Program-made: the position numbers and the translations under genes
Notes under the pieces: generated by a model
The model's database searches: none
What the model saw: only the letters and a program-made list of their open reading frames with translations
What the model was told of the DNA's origin: nothing
Part shown: piece by piece, positions 28,501-31,500 of the stretch
Numbering within the stretch: position 1 is the first letter of the stretch
How the letters are laid out: every line of letters starts with the position of its first letter
NCBI GenBank assembly: GCA_911728455.2
Contig: OU452222.1
Coordinates: 5,275,108-5,339,107 of the forward strand
Reading direction: 5' to 3'
Length of the DNA: 64,000 bases
From: Marthasterias glacialis
Taxonomy: Eukaryota; Echinodermata; Asteroidea; Forcipulatida; Asteriidae

Positions 28501-31500
28501 CCTCAGTCCCATATCCTCAGTCCCTCATCCCAAGCCCCTACCTCGGTCCCATATCCCCAATCTCTTATCCCAAGCCCCTACCTCAGTCCCATACCCTCAG
28601 TCCCTCATCCCAAGCCCCTACCTCAGTCCCATATCCTCAGTCCCTCATCCCAAGCCCCTACCTCGGTCCCATATCCCCAATCCCTCATCCCAAGCCCCTA
28701 CCTCGGTCCCATACCCTCAGTCCCTCATCCCAAGCCCCAGTCCCATATCCCCATACCCTCAGTCCCTCACCCTAGCCCTATCTCAGTCCCATATCCTCAA
28801 TCCCTCATCCCAAGCCCCTACCTCAGTCCCATACCCTCAATCCCTCATCCCAAGCCCCTACCTCAGTCCCATATCCCTGATCTCTTATCCCAAGCCCCTA
28901 CCTCAGTCCCATACCCTCAGTCCCTCATCCCAAGCCCCTACCTCAGTCCCATATCCTCAGTCCCTCACCCCAAGCCCCTACCTCGGTCCCATATCCCCAA
29001 TCCCTCATCCCAAGCCCCTACCTCGGTCCCATACCCTCAGTCCCTCATCCCAAGCCCCAGTCCCATATCCCCATACCCTCAGTCCCTCACCCTAGCCCTA
29101 TCTCAGTCCCATATCCTCAATCCCTCATCCCAAGCCCCTACCTCAGTCCCATACCCTCAATCCCTCATCCCAAGCCCCTACCTCAGTCCCATATCCCCGA
29201 TCTCTTATCCCAAGCCCCTACCTCAGTCCCATACCCTCAGTCCCTCATCCCAAGCCCCTACCTCAGTCCCATATCCTCAGTCCCTCATCCCAAGCCCCTA
29301 CCTCGGTCCCATATCCCCAATCTCTTATCCCAAGCCCCTACCTCAGTCCCATACCCTCAGTCCCTCATCCCAAGCCCCTACCTCAGTCCCATATCCTCAG
29401 TCCCTCATCCCAAGCCCCTACCTCGGTCCCATATCCCCAATCCCTCATCCCAAGCCCCTACCTCGGTCCCATACCCTCAGTCCCTCATCCCAAGCCCCAG
29501 TCCCATATCCCCATACCCTCAGTCCCTCACCCTAGCCCTATCTCAGTCCCATATCCTCAATCCCTCATCCCAAGCCCCTACCTCAGTCCCATACCCTCAA
29601 TCCCTCATCCCAAGCCCCTACCTCAGTCCCATATCCCTGATCTCTTATCCCAAGCCCCTACCTCAGTCCCATACCCTCAGTCCCTCATCCCAAGCCCCTA
29701 CCTCAGTCCCATATCCTCAGTCCCTCACCCCAAGCCCCTACCTCGGTCCCATATCCCCAATCCCTCATCCCAAGCCCCTACCTCGGTCCCATACCCTCAG
29801 TCCCTCATCCCAAGCCCCAGTCCCATATCCCCATACCCTCAGTCCCTCACCCTAGCCCTATCTCAGTCCCATATCCTCAATCCCTCATCCCAAGCCCCTA
29901 CCTCAGTCCCATACCCTCAATCCCTCATCCCAAGCCCCTACCTCAGTCCCATATCCCCGATCTCTTATCCCAAGCCCCTACCTCAGTCCCATACCCTCAG
30001 TCCCTCATCCCAAGCCCCTACCTCAGTCCCATATCCTCAGTCCCTCATCCCAAGCCCCTACCTCGGTCCCATATCCCCAATCTCTTATCCCAAGCCCCTA
30101 CCTCAGTCCCATACCCTCAGTCCCTCATCCCAAGCCCCTACCTCAGTCCCATATCCTCAGTCCCTCATCCCAAGCCCCTACCTCGGTCCCATATCCCCAA
30201 TCCCTCATCCCAAGCCCCTACCTCGGTCCCATACCCTCAGTCCCTCATCCCAAGCCCCAGTCCCATATCCCCATACCCTCAGTCCCTCACCCTAGCCCTA
30301 TCTCAGTCCCATATCCTCAATCCCTCATCCCAAGCCCCTACCTCAGTCCCATACCCTCAATCCCTCATCCCAAGCCCCTACCTCAGTCCCATATCCCCGA
30401 TCTCTTATCCCAAGCCCCTACCTCAGTCCCATACCCTCAGTCCCTCATCCCAAGCCCCAGTCCCATATCCCCATACCCTCAGTCCCTCACCCTAGCCCTA
30501 TCTCAGTCCCATATCCTCAATTCCTCATCCCAAGCCCCTACCTCAGTCCCATATCCCCATCCCTCATTTCAAGCCCCTACCCCAGTCCCGTATCTCCAAT
30601 CTCTTATCCCAAGACCCTACTTCAGTCCTTTTTTCCACAATCCATTGTCCCAAGCCCTACCTCAGTCCTATATCCCCAATCCATTATCTCAAGCCCCTAC
30701 CTCAGTCCCATATCCACGATCCCTCATCCCAAGCCCCTACCTCAGTCCCATATCCATGATCCCTCATCCCAAGCCCCTACCTCAGTCCCGTATCTCCGAT
30801 TCCTTATCCCAAGCCCCTACTCCAGTCCCATGTTCCCAAGCTCTACGGCAGTACAAGTTTGTACGACTTCTGACTGGTGCCCCCCCCCCCCCCAAAAAAA
30901 AAAAAATAACACATTGACAAAATAGGAAGTCCGCCAACATGGGGCTAGATGGCTTATCAATCCGGAGGTGGCAGGTTCAAGTCCCGCCCTAGAACAATTT
31001 TTTCATTGGTCACCCAACCAAAAATTAGAAAAGATTGTATCACAAAATGTAGCCCTAACACATAATAGTGAGTGTAAAACTCCCACCAAATTCAATTATC
31101 ACTTTAAAGGTCCCATGAATTAATTTTTTTTTATTGGTTAAAAAAGGAAGTATGCCTATCATAGTGTATTATTATTTTTGTAACATTTTTTACATGCCTA
31201 TTTAGAGTAGAAATAACAATTTCTAAAATTAGGGGATTGCCGCGCTCCACCCACCCTTCCTCATTAACATAAAATCTGTGACGTAGACAGTGGACCGGCT
31301 GACCAGGGCCATGTGTGTGACAATAACACACAATGCATTGTTGACCACTCGGCACCAGAGCCGTCTTTGAAACGTTTGACCACAGTCTACGTCACGAATC
31401 ATTGCGCAATCAAACGACACACATTTTCAGGGCTCAATTAAAGTGTATTAACGCATAACAGACACATCAAAATAGTCAATGTTATGTTTTGTTAATTTCA

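Noticed and set aside
28229-29095. A 288-codon open frame of Ser-Pro-Tyr repeats as a gene
   Set aside because: It is a product of the 40-bp minisatellite, which has no stop in any plus-strand frame; it sits between well-supported EDC4 exons.
28230-30840. CRISPR-like array
   Set aside because: Units are contiguous 40-mers without unique spacers, in an animal gene intron: a minisatellite.
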